NCBI GenBank assembly: GCA_964585245.1
Contig: CAZPCV010000003.1
Location: 1-47,116, forward strand
Reading direction: 5' to 3'
DNA: 47,116 nt
Source: CAZEDL01 sp964585245
Lineage (GTDB): Bacteria; Patescibacteriota; Patescibacteriia; Magasanikbacterales; GWA2-37-8
Shown here: piece after piece, positions 23,461 to 33,094 of the stretch
Position numbering within the stretch: the stretch's first letter is position 1
Layout of the letters: every line of letters starts with the position of its first letter
Notes under the pieces: generated by a model
The model's input: the letters and a program-made list of their open reading frames with translations, nothing else
Database searches by the model: none
Told to the model about the DNA's origin: nothing
Position numbers and translations under genes: made by a program

Positions 23461-23814
23461 CTACCTGGACTTTTTAGTTGAAACTTTTGGCTTGGCAGAG
23501 TAACTGATTGCCGGCTTTTCCCGTAGCAAAAATCCGGCATTTTCCAAACTACGCGCCAAACGCTCATACCGGCTTAGTGTCTTTCTCGATAACTCGCCCT
23601 GGCTAGCTACCACGCTATCTTTCCCAGACGACACAATTTCGGCCCAACGTTCAAAGAGTTTCACAGACAAGAGCACGGCTTTGGGATCGCCATGTTCGGT
23701 GAGTGTTATCGGCCCCCCACCCTTCGACACATTCTCGACGACATCAAATAAATTTTGCCTGGCCACGGTGAGAGAAATATTTTTTCCTTTGAGCTGAAAA
23801 GGCTGTTTTTTCAT
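23461..23814 (-). CDS. Phd/YefM-like antitoxin domain protein
   Basis: The 117-aa protein has an N-terminal half resembling prevent-host-death antitoxins (SLTVARQNLFDVVENVSKGG, then ITLTEHGDPKAVLLS), which bind DNA and neutralise a partner toxin. The C-terminal half is basic and contains a Ser/Arg-rich helix ending KVSTKKSR. No RelE, Doc or VapC-type toxin follows. The 160 bp beyond its stop hold only a short open stretch without a start codon (see rejected items). It may be a solitary regulator. Confidence 0.65.
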   Translation of the reverse strand: MKKQPFQLKGKNISLTVARQNLFDVVENVSKGGGPITLTEHGDPKAVLLSVKLFERWAEIVSSGKDSVVASQGELSRKTLSRYERLARSLENAGFLLREKPAISYSAKPKVSTKKSR

Positions 23815-23853
23815 ACATATTTTAGCAAAACTTCCTATTGAAACGATGCAATA

Positions 23854-24360
23854 TTATTTTAATATTAACGGCAACGAAACCACATTCTTAGGGTCTTTAA
23901 CATTTACAACAAAAACTGTTTCCTCTCCAACTGCGACCAAGGCCCAATCCGCACAGATTAAACGGGCTTTGGTTATCGTTTTTTTTATTGCCCGCTCTTT
24001 TTGATAGGGAGTTAATGGATTTCTAAAACATTCCAACACCAGTTGTGCGTTTAAATGTTGGTCATCTCTATATACCACAATAAAGGTTTTTTTACGTTTA
24101 TTACCAGGCAAAGCAACATTAATGGCTATTTTTTGCAAAGGAAACCCAAACGTCTCTACCAAGGACAACACTCCCGCTACGCGTAACTTTTCACGAATAC
24201 TTTCGGCCGAATAATGTGGTGGGAGCGAAGCTTTGTAGTTAATCGCCGGTTCTTCCTTTATCAAAAGAGCCTGATACCAATTATAGACCTCGGAATAACC
24301 GGCCGTGCCGGTAAAAGTAAAACAGCTATTTTTAATGCGGCTATCAAAATAGTAGGGCAT
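23854..24360 (-). CDS. hypothetical protein downstream of radC
   Basis: The 168-aa protein starts MPYYFDSRIKNSCFTF. I chose the ATG at 24360, 7 nt after the radC stop; a GTG at 24390 would overlap radC. The second half (KKTFIVVYRDDQHLNAQLVL, then ECFRNPLTPYQKERAI) has a loose resemblance to the N-terminal nuclease-like domain of type I restriction R subunits (D...E-C-F pattern). The match is weak and the usual E-x-K is not obvious. It is cotranscribed with radC. Confidence 0.6.
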   Translation of the reverse strand: MPYYFDSRIKNSCFTFTGTAGYSEVYNWYQALLIKEEPAINYKASLPPHYSAESIREKLRVAGVLSLVETFGFPLQKIAINVALPGNKRKKTFIVVYRDDQHLNAQLVLECFRNPLTPYQKERAIKKTITKARLICADWALVAVGEETVFVVNVKDPKNVVSLPLILK

Positions 24361-24367
24361 ACGTGTT

Positions 24368-25036
24368 TTATGTAAGTAATTTAGATTCACTAAAACTAAA
24401 CCAACCGTCCTTTACCACAATCACGTGATCAATTAAATTTATTCCCAAAATACTGCCGGCTGCAGATAAACGCCTAGTAATTTCTACGTCGCTGGCAGAA
24501 GGATTTTTATCCCCGGAAGGGTGGTTGTGTGCCACAATAATTTCTGCCGCCGCTTGCCGGATTGCCGGTTCAAAAATTTCTCTCGGATGCACCAAACTGG
24601 CGTTTAATACCCCCACCGAAACCAGCTCTCGCTTGATAATTTGATGTATCGAATCGAGAAAAAAAACTACACAATGTTCTTTTTTTAAATCTCTTAACTC
24701 TTTTAGTTCTTCCCATACTTCTTGGGGCGAAAGTAATAAATTAGATTTTTTTTGCTGTAGCACTCGCCGACCCAATTCTAACGCCGCCATAATCTCGAGT
24801 GCCTTAATTTTACCAATGCCATTTATACTGCTTAATTCTTCAATGGTGGCCTTCCCCAAACCAAGCACACCAAACTTTCGTAACATATCTTTTCCCACTT
24901 CAATCGCATTGGCTCCTTTGGTACCCGTGCCGAGCAAAATTGCAATTAATTCCGATGTGGCTAATTTACTTGGGCCGTAGGCTAGCATTTTTTCTCTAGG
25001 CCTATCTACGCGTGCGACTTCTTTAAGTTTGGTCAT
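24368..25036 (-). CDS. radC: RadC family JAB-domain protein
   Basis: The 222-aa protein has an N-terminal helix-hairpin-helix region (ELSSINGIGKIKALEIMAAL) and a JAB/MPN metallopeptidase-like domain with an intact JAMM metal site (HNHPSGDKNPSASD). The name 'DNA repair' is historical; biochemical function is uncertain and some members aid recombination. It is divergent from recQ across a 125-bp spacer that carries two tandem 12-mers. Confidence 0.92.
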   Translation of the reverse strand: MTKLKEVARVDRPREKMLAYGPSKLATSELIAILLGTGTKGANAIEVGKDMLRKFGVLGLGKATIEELSSINGIGKIKALEIMAALELGRRVLQQKKSNLLLSPQEVWEELKELRDLKKEHCVVFFLDSIHQIIKRELVSVGVLNASLVHPREIFEPAIRQAAAEIIVAHNHPSGDKNPSASDVEITRRLSAAGSILGINLIDHVIVVKDGWFSFSESKLLT

Positions 25037-25043
25037 ATTTTTA

Positions 25044-25067
25044 TGTACAGTATAGTGTACAGTATAT
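25044..25067. repeat. tandem 12-mers in the radC-recQ divergent spacer
   Basis: TGTACAGTATAG followed directly by TGTACAGTATAT, 8 bp upstream of the radC start. Each contains the palindrome TGTACA. On the minus strand both include TATACT, a possible -10. It may be a paired operator for a repair-gene regulator. Confidence 0.6.
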
Positions 25068-25161
25068 CACGTATCCAAAATTCACGCAATTTTTGTACCC
25101 GTATTTTACTTGCTAATTACACTAAGCCTTGTTACGATAGCGTGTGCTTAAACTTTTTCCC

Positions 25162-26994
25162 ATGGCTTCCGCCCTTGATATTTTAAAAAATACATTCGGC
25201 TATAATGAGTTTCGCCCGCCCCAGGCCGATATCATACACTCGGTATTAGAACAAAAAGACACCTTCGTTCTCATGCCTACCGGCGGCGGTAAATCGCTTT
25301 GTTATCAATTACCTGCCCTCATGCTACCCGGCCTCACGGTAGTGATTTCGCCGCTCATTGCGCTCATGAAAGACCAGGTAGATGCACTCCGACTAAACGG
25401 CATTAAAGCCAGTTATTTGAATTCCACTCTTTCTCCCTCCGAGCGGGCGGCAATTTACAAAGCCTTGGAGCAGCGGCAGCTCAGCCTTTTATATATTGCG
25501 CCGGAGCGCTTGTTCGCCAATGAAAAGCAATTTTTAGAATGGCTGCAAAAATTACCTATTTCTCTTTTTGCAATCGATGAAGCCCATTGCATTTCGCAGT
25601 GGGGGCATGATTTTCGGCCGGAGTATCGCCTCTTGTCCCATTTAAAAACAGCGTTCCCTAAAGTACCGACAATCGCTCTTACCGCCACCGCCGACCAAAT
25701 CACCCAAGAAGATATTATACAAAAATTGGCTTTGCGCGAACCGGCAGTTTTCAAATCCAGTTTCAATCGCCCCAATATTTATTATTCCGTAGAGCCTAAA
25801 CAAGGCATGTACGCGCGCCTGGTAGAATACCTAATTGAACACCGTGATGATGCGGGCATTATTTATACCTTATCACGCAATTCTGCCGAAAAGCTGGCCG
25901 CCGATCTGCAAACCGAGGGCTTTGCCGCGGCCCCGTATCATGCTGGTCTGCCCGTCGAGAAGCGCCAACTACATCAAGAGCAATTTTTGAAAGACGACAT
26001 CAAAATAATCGTAGCTACTATTGCGTTTGGTATGGGCATCAACAAATCGAATGTCCGCTTCGTAATTCATGCTGATCTACCCAAAAATATCGAGAGTTAT
26101 TACCAAGAAACCGGACGCGCCGGACGCGATGGCCTACGGAGCGATGCGCTATTATTTTATAGCGGCGGCGATGTGATGAAACTACGGAGGTTTGCCCAGG
26201 TAGAAAATAATCCAGAGCAAACCCGCATCATGATGCACAAATTACAGCAAATGGCAGATTTTTGCGAAGCACATAGCTGTCGTCGCAAACGATTGCTGCA
26301 TTATTTTGGCGAAATGCACACACCAGAAAATTGTGCCAATTGTGATGCGTGCCTCACTGATTACGAACATTTTGACGGCACAATCATCGCCCAAAAGGCA
26401 CTATCGGCTGCGGCCCGCCTCGCTGGTAGTCACGGAATTACATATTTGGTAGAATTTTTGCGTGGCTCTAAATCAGCCAAAATAAAAGACGAACACAAAG
26501 CCATAAAAACCTACGGGGTCGGTGCGGAATTTTCCAAAGCTCAGTGGTTTCATTATTTGAAAGACTTGATCGCACACGGCTATTTAGAACAAAGCGGCGC
26601 AGAATACCCGGTGGTGAAACTGACTCAAAAAAGCGTGCCTGTTTTGAAGGGCTTAGAAAAAGTAAATTTAGTACAAGCTCGCACCACACGCGCGGCTACA
26701 GTCACCGAGCGGCAACACGAAGCGGACCTGTTGTTAGAACTCAAGGCTGTACGTAATCGCCTGGCACACAAAGAAGGAGTACCTGCCTATCTTGTTTTCT
26801 CTGATGCCACACTGCTGGAAATGGCGACCTATCTACCTTTGACCGAACCTGATCTGAAAAAAATCTCTGGCTGGGGCGAAGTAAAACTCGCACGCTATGG
26901 CCAACAATTTTTAACTATACTACAATCGTACTGTAGCGAACACCAACTCGTTACCCGTATTGAACATAAGGTTCCTAAACGCCGCCGCGGCTAA
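25162..26994 (+). CDS. recQ: ATP-dependent DNA helicase RecQ
   Basis: 3'-5' helicase acting in recombination and fork repair. The 610-aa protein has all domains: helicase motif I PTGGGKS (residues 39-45), DEAH (139-142), motif VI QETGRAGRDG, RQC zinc site (cysteines in CEAHSCRRKR and CANCDAC, about 364-400), winged helix, and C-terminal HRDC (about 525-600). I prefer the ATG at 25162 (MASALDILKNTFGY) over the GTG at 25144, as the family begins there. A complete three-domain RecQ is notable in a small genome. Confidence 0.95.
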   Translation: MASALDILKNTFGYNEFRPPQADIIHSVLEQKDTFVLMPTGGGKSLCYQLPALMLPGLTVVISPLIALMKDQVDALRLNGIKASYLNSTLSPSERAAIYKALEQRQLSLLYIAPERLFANEKQFLEWLQKLPISLFAIDEAHCISQWGHDFRPEYRLLSHLKTAFPKVPTIALTATADQITQEDIIQKLALREPAVFKSSFNRPNIYYSVEPKQGMYARLVEYLIEHRDDAGIIYTLSRNSAEKLAADLQTEGFAAAPYHAGLPVEKRQLHQEQFLKDDIKIIVATIAFGMGINKSNVRFVIHADLPKNIESYYQETGRAGRDGLRSDALLFYSGGDVMKLRRFAQVENNPEQTRIMMHKLQQMADFCEAHSCRRKRLLHYFGEMHTPENCANCDACLTDYEHFDGTIIAQKALSAAARLAGSHGITYLVEFLRGSKSAKIKDEHKAIKTYGVGAEFSKAQWFHYLKDLIAHGYLEQSGAEYPVVKLTQKSVPVLKGLEKVNLVQARTTRAATVTERQHEADLLLELKAVRNRLAHKEGVPAYLVFSDATLLEMATYLPLTEPDLKKISGWGEVKLARYGQQFLTILQSYCSEHQLVTRIEHKVPKRRRG

Positions 26995-27001
26995 TAATGC
27001 T

Positions 27002-27778
27002 ATGAAAAAAACACTCGTTATCTGGGGCATTCTATTATCCATGATTTTATCTGGTCTCATTTATTTTTTGTTATTCCGTTCTTCTCTACTCGTCCAGAAT
27101 TTAGTGCACCCTGCTACGTTCGCCGTTACGTCCACATTGCCGTTTTGCCTGATGGACCCGACTCCGCCAACCACTACCCCGCTTCATTTTGTGATGCAAA
27201 CGGTGCCGTTTATTTCCCAAGCTCCCGAAGCGCAGTGGAGTGATCCAATATTTCAGGATGGTTGCGAAGAAGCGTCGCTCCTTATGGCGATGAGCTGGGC
27301 CCAAGGAACACCGCTTAGTGCCGGTAACGCCACAGAAGAAATTATGAAATTAATACGCTTTGAAGAAGCGTCAGACAAAGGCTACACCGCCGATGTCTCG
27401 GCTACCGATGTGGCGGACATTGCCCGGCGTTATTTTAATTATACCCAAGTCGAAGTAGCAGAACATGTCACGGCAACGAGCCTCATCGAGCGGTTGCAGG
27501 CTGGCGCGGTGATTGTCGCTCCGATGAATGGACAACTATTGCATAATCCTTATTTTACGGCACCTGGCCCCTTGTATCATATGCTTCTCGTTATCGGCTA
27601 TGACCCCACCACACAAGAATTTATTACCAATGATCCGGGCACGCGGCGCGGCAAAGGATTTCGTTATTCCGTGCCGGTATTCATGAATGCCCTGCGCGAT
27701 TATCCGAGCGGACATCATGAGCCGATTACGCACAACGAAAAGCGTGTTGTTATCATTGAAAAATCGATAGCCAAATAA
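27002..27778 (+). CDS. membrane-anchored C39-like cysteine peptidase
   Basis: The 258-aa protein has an N-terminal membrane anchor (about 5-26) and an extracytoplasmic papain-like domain of the Peptidase_C39_2 type. The catalytic Cys is in QDGCEEASLLMAMSW, the His in LYHMLLVIGYD, and the following Asn/Asp in FITNDPGTRRGKGF. The C39 family includes bacteriocin leader peptidases, but stand-alone members like this have unknown substrates. I chose the ATG at 27002; an in-frame ATG at 26960 would overlap recQ. It starts 7 bp after recQ. Confidence 0.82.
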   Translation: MKKTLVIWGILLSMILSGLIYFLLFRSSLLVQNLVHPATFAVTSTLPFCLMDPTPPTTTPLHFVMQTVPFISQAPEAQWSDPIFQDGCEEASLLMAMSWAQGTPLSAGNATEEIMKLIRFEEASDKGYTADVSATDVADIARRYFNYTQVEVAEHVTATSLIERLQAGAVIVAPMNGQLLHNPYFTAPGPLYHMLLVIGYDPTTQEFITNDPGTRRGKGFRYSVPVFMNALRDYPSGHHEPITHNEKRVVIIEKSIAK

Positions 27779-27805
27779 AATCTTCACTACTGCGTATTTG
27801 TAAGT

Positions 27806-30205
27806 TTACCGATTCATCGTGGCTCTATCAAAATCTATTAGATACACTCTTGGCACTATATTAAAATCAACTTCTCCGTGTTCGTTACGAGCAAATTTTA
27901 AACAAAAATTTCTCTCGTGCACATGATTATGATCTACCCCATTTTTTTTTATAACTCTAAAAATTTTAGAGCACTGTGCGGCTATTTCTTTTTTAAAACC
28001 ACCACTAATTACCGACCATTCCTTGACATTTAAGTCTAGAACTCCGCTGCATACATCGACAGTGCCTTTTTTTTGATTATACTTGAAAGACACAATCGGC
28101 TCTACTGGAATATAATCAAAACCTTCTGCTTTCCACAACGCCTCATTTTCGTAGACCTTTTGCCAAACCATAAAATGTTCTGGCAAGATATGCCTAATAA
28201 TAACTTTCCCTTTTAAGGGGCCTCCCACCAACGTAGTTTCGGAGCCGCTTTTCTGCAACGCCTCGCGATGAAACCAGCGATTTTTATCAGTCCTCATTTT
28301 ATCATATAGCACACTTGGCGCTACTAGCAGCTCTTTGTCTTCAGAAGACATTTCTAATTCCACTACATCTGTCGCACTGACCTCACTAATACCTCTTAAC
28401 ATTATCAACCTCAATTCTCTGGGTATTTCTTGAACCAATGTACTTAGAGTGGCTACGCCGGGCAGAATATGTGGAATTAAATATATATACTTTGCCAAAC
28501 TATTTAATACTGCTACGTTTCTACTTTTTAATAATGCTGCTATCAAATCAACCTGCTCTGTATCACTAAAATAGGCATTCTCTCTATCCAAAACGGGTAA
28601 AATTTTTACTACCAACAACAAATCCTCGGTTTTGCCACCCGACACATACTGATCTACAGTCTTTTTTAAGAAGCCATAAAACTCTTTAACATGGTTTAGC
28701 GGCAAAACACCAATCATCTCAATGGCGATACGGCGCTCTTCGTCATTTCCTTCATTTGTTAAAATTCTAATTTTTTGCAGAGCGTGTTCAATTAAAACGT
28801 TCTTTTGCTCATTTGAGAGAACGCTAACTCTACATAGAATATCTTTCAACACATTCAGAGTCATTTTTTTTAAAATTTTTGAAAATACCGATAGCCTCAA
28901 TTTTTCTGAATCAATATTCTCAATTGCTTTTACAACCGCCTCAATAATTTTAGCATCTACAGAGACAGCCAGCTTTTCTATAATTTCTACTTGTTCTTGT
29001 TCCGAGAAAATTCCAATTTTATTTAAAACTAATAAGGCCGCCTTATCATTATCTTTAGTCAACAAGTTTTTAAAAACTTGTTTGCAAAATTCTAATATTT
29101 TTTGGTTACCATTTTCACTTAGGATGCTCAAATTTTTAACTATATTTAAAAAGTTATCTTCTACCCAATCTTCATCTTCCGCCATGCATTGGTCAATATA
29201 CTGCTGCAATACATTTGCGCGCGTTTCAATATTTTGTATATCTTGAATAAATTTTGTTAAAAAACGTGCTACTTTATCCCCGTGCAAGCTCAAGACTTTT
29301 TCTATGGCTAGAACAAAAAACTCCTCCCCTGCTTGTTTAGCAAGGTATAAAACTTTTTCTATTTCTGCAAAATTTCCTTTTACAATCACTTTGTCGGTTA
29401 GCACCTTAAATTCGTTCAACAATGCCGATCTTTCCTGCTTGTTTGCAATATTAAAAACTTCAATTTGCAAATCGCAAAAACTATCATCGTCAATTCTAAA
29501 AAACTCTCTCAGCAACTCTGTCTTGTGTTCGTAGTTTCTGAACACGGCTACCAATTTAATGGCTTTTTTAAATGAGCCTATGCTCTTTTCTTCCAACAGC
29601 TCTCTTACTTTTCTATCAATGACTGCTTGCACTTGTGCTCGCTCTGGGTAGTGGATCGCACCTTCTTCTGCGACAGCTTTAACTGCGACGTTTATGTTTT
29701 CATTATTAATTCCCGCCATAATAAGCGGGAATTTTTTATCTCGAGAAACGCAGTAAACATAAGAAACGGCCACACGCTGTGCCGACTCATCGTTCGTACT
29801 CATTGCTTCTTCTAAAATTGCTTCTATCACGCGATACAGCTGCCCTCTTTTTCCTCCTGGAACATATTCTATTAACTTGAGTGATTTTAGTTTTAAACTC
29901 AAGTCATCCACCAGCATCATTTTTTTAATGACATTTATTCTTGCATTGTCGGGCAAGCGTATTACAACATCACAAACACTATCAAACAATTCCGCCTTGC
30001 CAATCGCAGACTCAATTGCTGATTGCAAGGCTTCTCCGGTTAATCCGTCTACCTCTCTTAAAAATGCTATTACCGGCTCTTTTTCAAAATTTTCTTTATC
30101 TACAAAATATCGTTTTAATGCCCGATCCGTTATTTTTTCTTGGCCAGGCAGTTTATATTTTTGCAGATCGACAGATTCTAAAGGCATATCAGAATACAAA
30201 ACCAT
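27806..30205 (-). CDS. large alpha-helical repeat protein with C-terminal kinase-like module
   Basis: The 799-aa protein has two parts. Residues 60 to about 640 are a run of paired helices of HEAT-like character, rich in Leu, Ile, Val, Lys and Glu. The last 140 residues resemble a protein kinase/aminoglycoside-phosphotransferase fold. They contain KVIIRHILPEHFMVW with a possible ATP-site Lys, and a catalytic-loop-like segment H759-N-H-V-H-E-R-N766. The metal-binding-like I-D791-F-D793 ends the protein. The canonical HxD aspartate is replaced by His, so activity is doubtful without testing. I recall similar C-terminal modules in other CPR proteins, but no function. It is probably cotranscribed with the small gene at 30251. 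Confidence 0.75.
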   Translation of the reverse strand: MVLYSDMPLESVDLQKYKLPGQEKITDRALKRYFVDKENFEKEPVIAFLREVDGLTGEALQSAIESAIGKAELFDSVCDVVIRLPDNARINVIKKMMLVDDLSLKLKSLKLIEYVPGGKRGQLYRVIEAILEEAMSTNDESAQRVAVSYVYCVSRDKKFPLIMAGINNENINVAVKAVAEEGAIHYPERAQVQAVIDRKVRELLEEKSIGSFKKAIKLVAVFRNYEHKTELLREFFRIDDDSFCDLQIEVFNIANKQERSALLNEFKVLTDKVIVKGNFAEIEKVLYLAKQAGEEFFVLAIEKVLSLHGDKVARFLTKFIQDIQNIETRANVLQQYIDQCMAEDEDWVEDNFLNIVKNLSILSENGNQKILEFCKQVFKNLLTKDNDKAALLVLNKIGIFSEQEQVEIIEKLAVSVDAKIIEAVVKAIENIDSEKLRLSVFSKILKKMTLNVLKDILCRVSVLSNEQKNVLIEHALQKIRILTNEGNDEERRIAIEMIGVLPLNHVKEFYGFLKKTVDQYVSGGKTEDLLLVVKILPVLDRENAYFSDTEQVDLIAALLKSRNVAVLNSLAKYIYLIPHILPGVATLSTLVQEIPRELRLIMLRGISEVSATDVVELEMSSEDKELLVAPSVLYDKMRTDKNRWFHREALQKSGSETTLVGGPLKGKVIIRHILPEHFMVWQKVYENEALWKAEGFDYIPVEPIVSFKYNQKKGTVDVCSGVLDLNVKEWSVISGGFKKEIAAQCSKIFRVIKKNGVDHNHVHERNFCLKFARNEHGEVDFNIVPRVYLIDFDRATMNR

Positions 30206-30250
30206 TATTTTTTGAGCTTGCTACCTGGTTATATATTTTTGCTTACTATT

Positions 30251-30622
30251 TTAATTGGAAGGTTTTACCTTTTGTGTAGAATACTTATTATACTCAAGCA
30301 TAAAATCCTGCAAAAAAAACGCAGCCGCCAGTTTATCGCTAGACCCCTCTTTCAACCCTTTTTCGTTCAAATTTTTGAAAAGATCTGCATTTTCTTTTCG
30401 TAAACTTGACACTATACCATCGACTCCATGTTTTAAAAGCTGATCTAAATTCACTTCTACTAATTTTAGCGCATGTTTGAACGCCTTTAAAGGATCGGGT
30501 GATTTATCGCTTGTCGGTACAAGCACCCGGTTTAGCAACATTCTTAATTCGCTTTCAGAGAGTGCGCTCTTGTCTTCATGTTTTTGATTACTAAATTCTT
30601 GACGTGGTAATCGCATGTTCAT
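30251..30622 (-). CDS. small helical hypothetical protein upstream of the HEAT-kinase-like gene
   Basis: I do not recognise this 123-aa protein. It is hydrophilic and mostly helical (LSESELRMLLNRVLVPTS, then DPLKAFKHALKLVEVNLDQL) with no signal or membrane span. It is 45 bp upstream of the 799-aa gene in the same direction, so the two may be partners. Codon use and base composition match the neighbours. Confidence 0.6.
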   Translation of the reverse strand: MNMRLPRQEFSNQKHEDKSALSESELRMLLNRVLVPTSDKSPDPLKAFKHALKLVEVNLDQLLKHGVDGIVSSLRKENADLFKNLNEKGLKEGSSDKLAAAFFLQDFMLEYNKYSTQKVKPSN

Positions 30623-31025
30623 ATTTTTTGGGTTACCTTTGCTCGCAACAATGAGGGAGTATTTTAAATCACAAGCAAAGAACTTTTATATAAACGAATG
30701 ACGTTTTATTGAACATTTTTATAGTCTTGTGCTTTGCAACAAGATTATAAAATATGCTTATTTTTATAATAGCATCACTTGTATTACTATACATTAAGAT
30801 ACAACAACTTTCAATTACGGGTTTTTTACAAAAAAATCAGATTAATTGTAGGCCATATTGTAAAATTGCTTGTTTGATACAAAACGTATCACTCACGAAG
30901 TTGCTGTAAATATTTTTTAACAACTATTTACTGACAAGATTTTTTTTGCTAAACTTAAATAAAACTCTTAAGTATTTTTGTTCTAAATTTATAAAAAAAA
31001 TTTAATTTTATATTAGGCTGTTAAT
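30623..31025. other. AT-rich divergent spacer without a gene
   Basis: About 400 bp of strongly AT-rich DNA separate two divergent genes. There is a small hairpin near 30725 (TCTTGT/ACAAGA) and many A and T runs, but no ORF, tRNA or convincing terminator. Promoters for both flanking genes must lie here. I cannot choose one with confidence. Confidence 0.6.
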
Positions 31026-32585
31026 ATGTCGGAAAAAATAAGTTCCGGAGATTTTACATATACAGGAAAGTTGCCCCTTATAACCTGCACTCAAATTTTT
31101 GAGACTGGCCAAATCGAAGAAGCGAAAGATTTAGTTTTTGAACACCTAAAGCATAATCCAGACAGTATTCCAGCAATGCTGCTTTTGTTTAAATGTCATT
31201 TAGAAACCAAAGAAATAGACGAGGCCTTGACCTTGGGCGAAAAAGTTATCCAAAAAGAAAGAGTCCCAGCAAAATATTTTTCATACTTTGCCGAAAAACT
31301 GGCTACTATTTACCGTCAACGAGGCGAACAAGAGAAAGCTGACGCCTTGGATTCCCAGGTCTTAAAATTAGACATGGGTGAAAAAACGCCAGCTTTGTTG
31401 CACCAAGCGAAAATTTCTATTAGCAGAGGCAACCACGAAGAAGCAAGGAAAATTACCGACCGCGTTCTCGAAAAAGAGCCAAACAATCCCAACGCCTTAT
31501 CTTTGAAAGGCAGCAGCTATATACACGAAAAAAAGTACACCGAGGCAATCCCCTGGTTCAAAGCTTCTCTTGAACAAAATCCACACTTTATTGCCTACGA
31601 CCAGCTAGCCTTTTGCTACGAAAAAATCGGAAATTTAGCCGAGGCCGAGAATTATTATTTTGCCGCCCTTGATTTAACTCCACCAGAAAAAGATCAATCG
31701 CCATCTTTACGCGGCTTGCTGCGAGTATACGAAGCCAGCAATCAAATAAAATCCTTGATAAAAACTGCGGATCGGCTGGTACAACACGCTCCCAACAACG
31801 TTTTTAACCTGTGTTTTATTGCCAAGTTATTTCTGCGTTGCGGTTTAATATCCGAGGCAGAGCAATTAAATTCTAGAGCAATCAAGTTAGATAGCAACAA
31901 TTCTTCAGCTTTATTAATAAAGGGCAGAATATTATTAAAACAAGACCAACCAGACCAAGCCCTCACCTTTGTTGAAAGAGTTGCCAAAAACACCGACCCC
32001 GAATTCAATTCCGAACAACAAAATCTACTGGGCATCTGCCACTTAAAAGCCGGCAATCTTGCCCGGGCAGAAGAAATTTATACAGAATCGATGAGAAAAT
32101 TTCCACAAAACTCGGCCCCAGTGGTGGGCCTCGCCAGGGTATTTCTAGCCGAGAGAAATACCGCCGAAGCAATTTCTCTTTTGGAGAAACAGCTAAAAAA
32201 TGATTCGGATAATTTCTTTATACGATATTTCTTAGCTAAAGCCTATTATATTGAGGGTGATCTAAAAAAGGGGGCCGCCACTCTAGCGCCAGTGATCCAA
32301 AAACCACCTGTAAACCCCGGCGCTCTATATTTGTATTCGTTGTTTATTGGGGATAGCGAAGAATTTTGGCAAGCTATTCAAGCAACTGTTAGCCCCAATA
32401 TTTACAACAAAGCACGCGCCATGAGAGACAGCGCGTCGGCCGAAATGCTTGCCGCAGGCGAAGAAGATCTTTTTTATCAGAATAATTTTTGGAGTCCGGA
32501 TCATGATTTTACGCGACCAGTGAACCGCTTCACGTACCACTCCACTAAACCGGTAAGCTCAACAGACGAAAATACGCTACCGTAA
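31026..32585 (+). CDS. TPR repeat protein
   Basis: The 519-aa cytoplasmic-looking protein is built almost wholly from tetratricopeptide repeats, about 10-12 helix pairs between residues 15 and 430. Examples are HEEARKITDRVLEKEPNNPN, YTEAIPWFKASLEQNPHF and LARAEEIYTESMRKFPQNSA. It has no signal peptide. The last 60 residues lack repeats and are polar. It is a protein-protein interaction scaffold of unknown partner, divergent from the HEAT-kinase-like operon, which also encodes a helical-repeat protein. Confidence 0.85.
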   Translation: MSEKISSGDFTYTGKLPLITCTQIFETGQIEEAKDLVFEHLKHNPDSIPAMLLLFKCHLETKEIDEALTLGEKVIQKERVPAKYFSYFAEKLATIYRQRGEQEKADALDSQVLKLDMGEKTPALLHQAKISISRGNHEEARKITDRVLEKEPNNPNALSLKGSSYIHEKKYTEAIPWFKASLEQNPHFIAYDQLAFCYEKIGNLAEAENYYFAALDLTPPEKDQSPSLRGLLRVYEASNQIKSLIKTADRLVQHAPNNVFNLCFIAKLFLRCGLISEAEQLNSRAIKLDSNNSSALLIKGRILLKQDQPDQALTFVERVAKNTDPEFNSEQQNLLGICHLKAGNLARAEEIYTESMRKFPQNSAPVVGLARVFLAERNTAEAISLLEKQLKNDSDNFFIRYFLAKAYYIEGDLKKGAATLAPVIQKPPVNPGALYLYSLFIGDSEEFWQAIQATVSPNIYNKARAMRDSASAEMLAAGEEDLFYQNNFWSPDHDFTRPVNRFTYHSTKPVSSTDENTLP

Positions 32586-32621
32586 AATTTTTGCCGACCC
32601 TACAAAAAATAGATGCTATTC

Positions 32622-32652
32622 AAAAAACCCACTTATCTCGCGGGTTTTTTAA
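32622..32652. terminator. intrinsic terminator after the TPR gene
   Basis: AAAAAACCC and GGGTTTTTT pair over an 11-nt loop, with T6 on the plus strand. It also serves the convergent gene ending at 32669. Confidence 0.75.
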
Positions 32653-32668
32653 TTTACACTTTTTAAAA

Positions 32669-33070
32669 TTATATTTTCGAAAAAAAGGTCATGGCATCTT
32701 CGTAAGGTGATTCGCCAGAAAAATTTTGACCATTCTTATTGTAGCGCACCGTAAGTGTTAGGCCATTCATAGGCACATTTGGCAAGCCAGGGAGCACGTC
32801 CTCATGCGCTTCATTTTCGGGCATTAACACCACATTTAAAACAGAGCCAACGTATGAAACACGCTTAATTTCCCAGGTTATGCTTGCTAAGCCACCATTT
32901 TTAATGACTTCTTCCAGCCTATCTCGTTGTCCGGCGATTATAGTGCCGGGGAGTTTAGTTAATCTACCTTTATCTCCAACTTTTAAACCATATCTTTCTT
33001 GTAAAGCCACTGCCCCTTCGTGTCTACTCATCTCAAAGTATTTTTGATCAAAATCTCTGCTTTCTAACAT
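32669..33070 (-). CDS. hypothetical protein
   Basis: I do not recognise this 133-aa protein. It has no signal peptide. The centre looks beta-rich (GLKVGDKGRLTKLPG, ASITWEIKRVSYVGSVLNVV, LTLTVRYNKNG), suggesting a small barrel or ligand-binding fold. It starts 24 bp after the secreted protein gene at 33095 on the same strand and probably belongs to the same transcript from the promoter at 33997. Confidence 0.6.
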   Translation of the reverse strand: MLESRDFDQKYFEMSRHEGAVALQERYGLKVGDKGRLTKLPGTIIAGQRDRLEEVIKNGGLASITWEIKRVSYVGSVLNVVLMPENEAHEDVLPGLPNVPMNGLTLTVRYNKNGQNFSGESPYEDAMTFFSKI

Positions 33071-33094
33071 ATTTTAATTTTAAAATTTGTTAAA

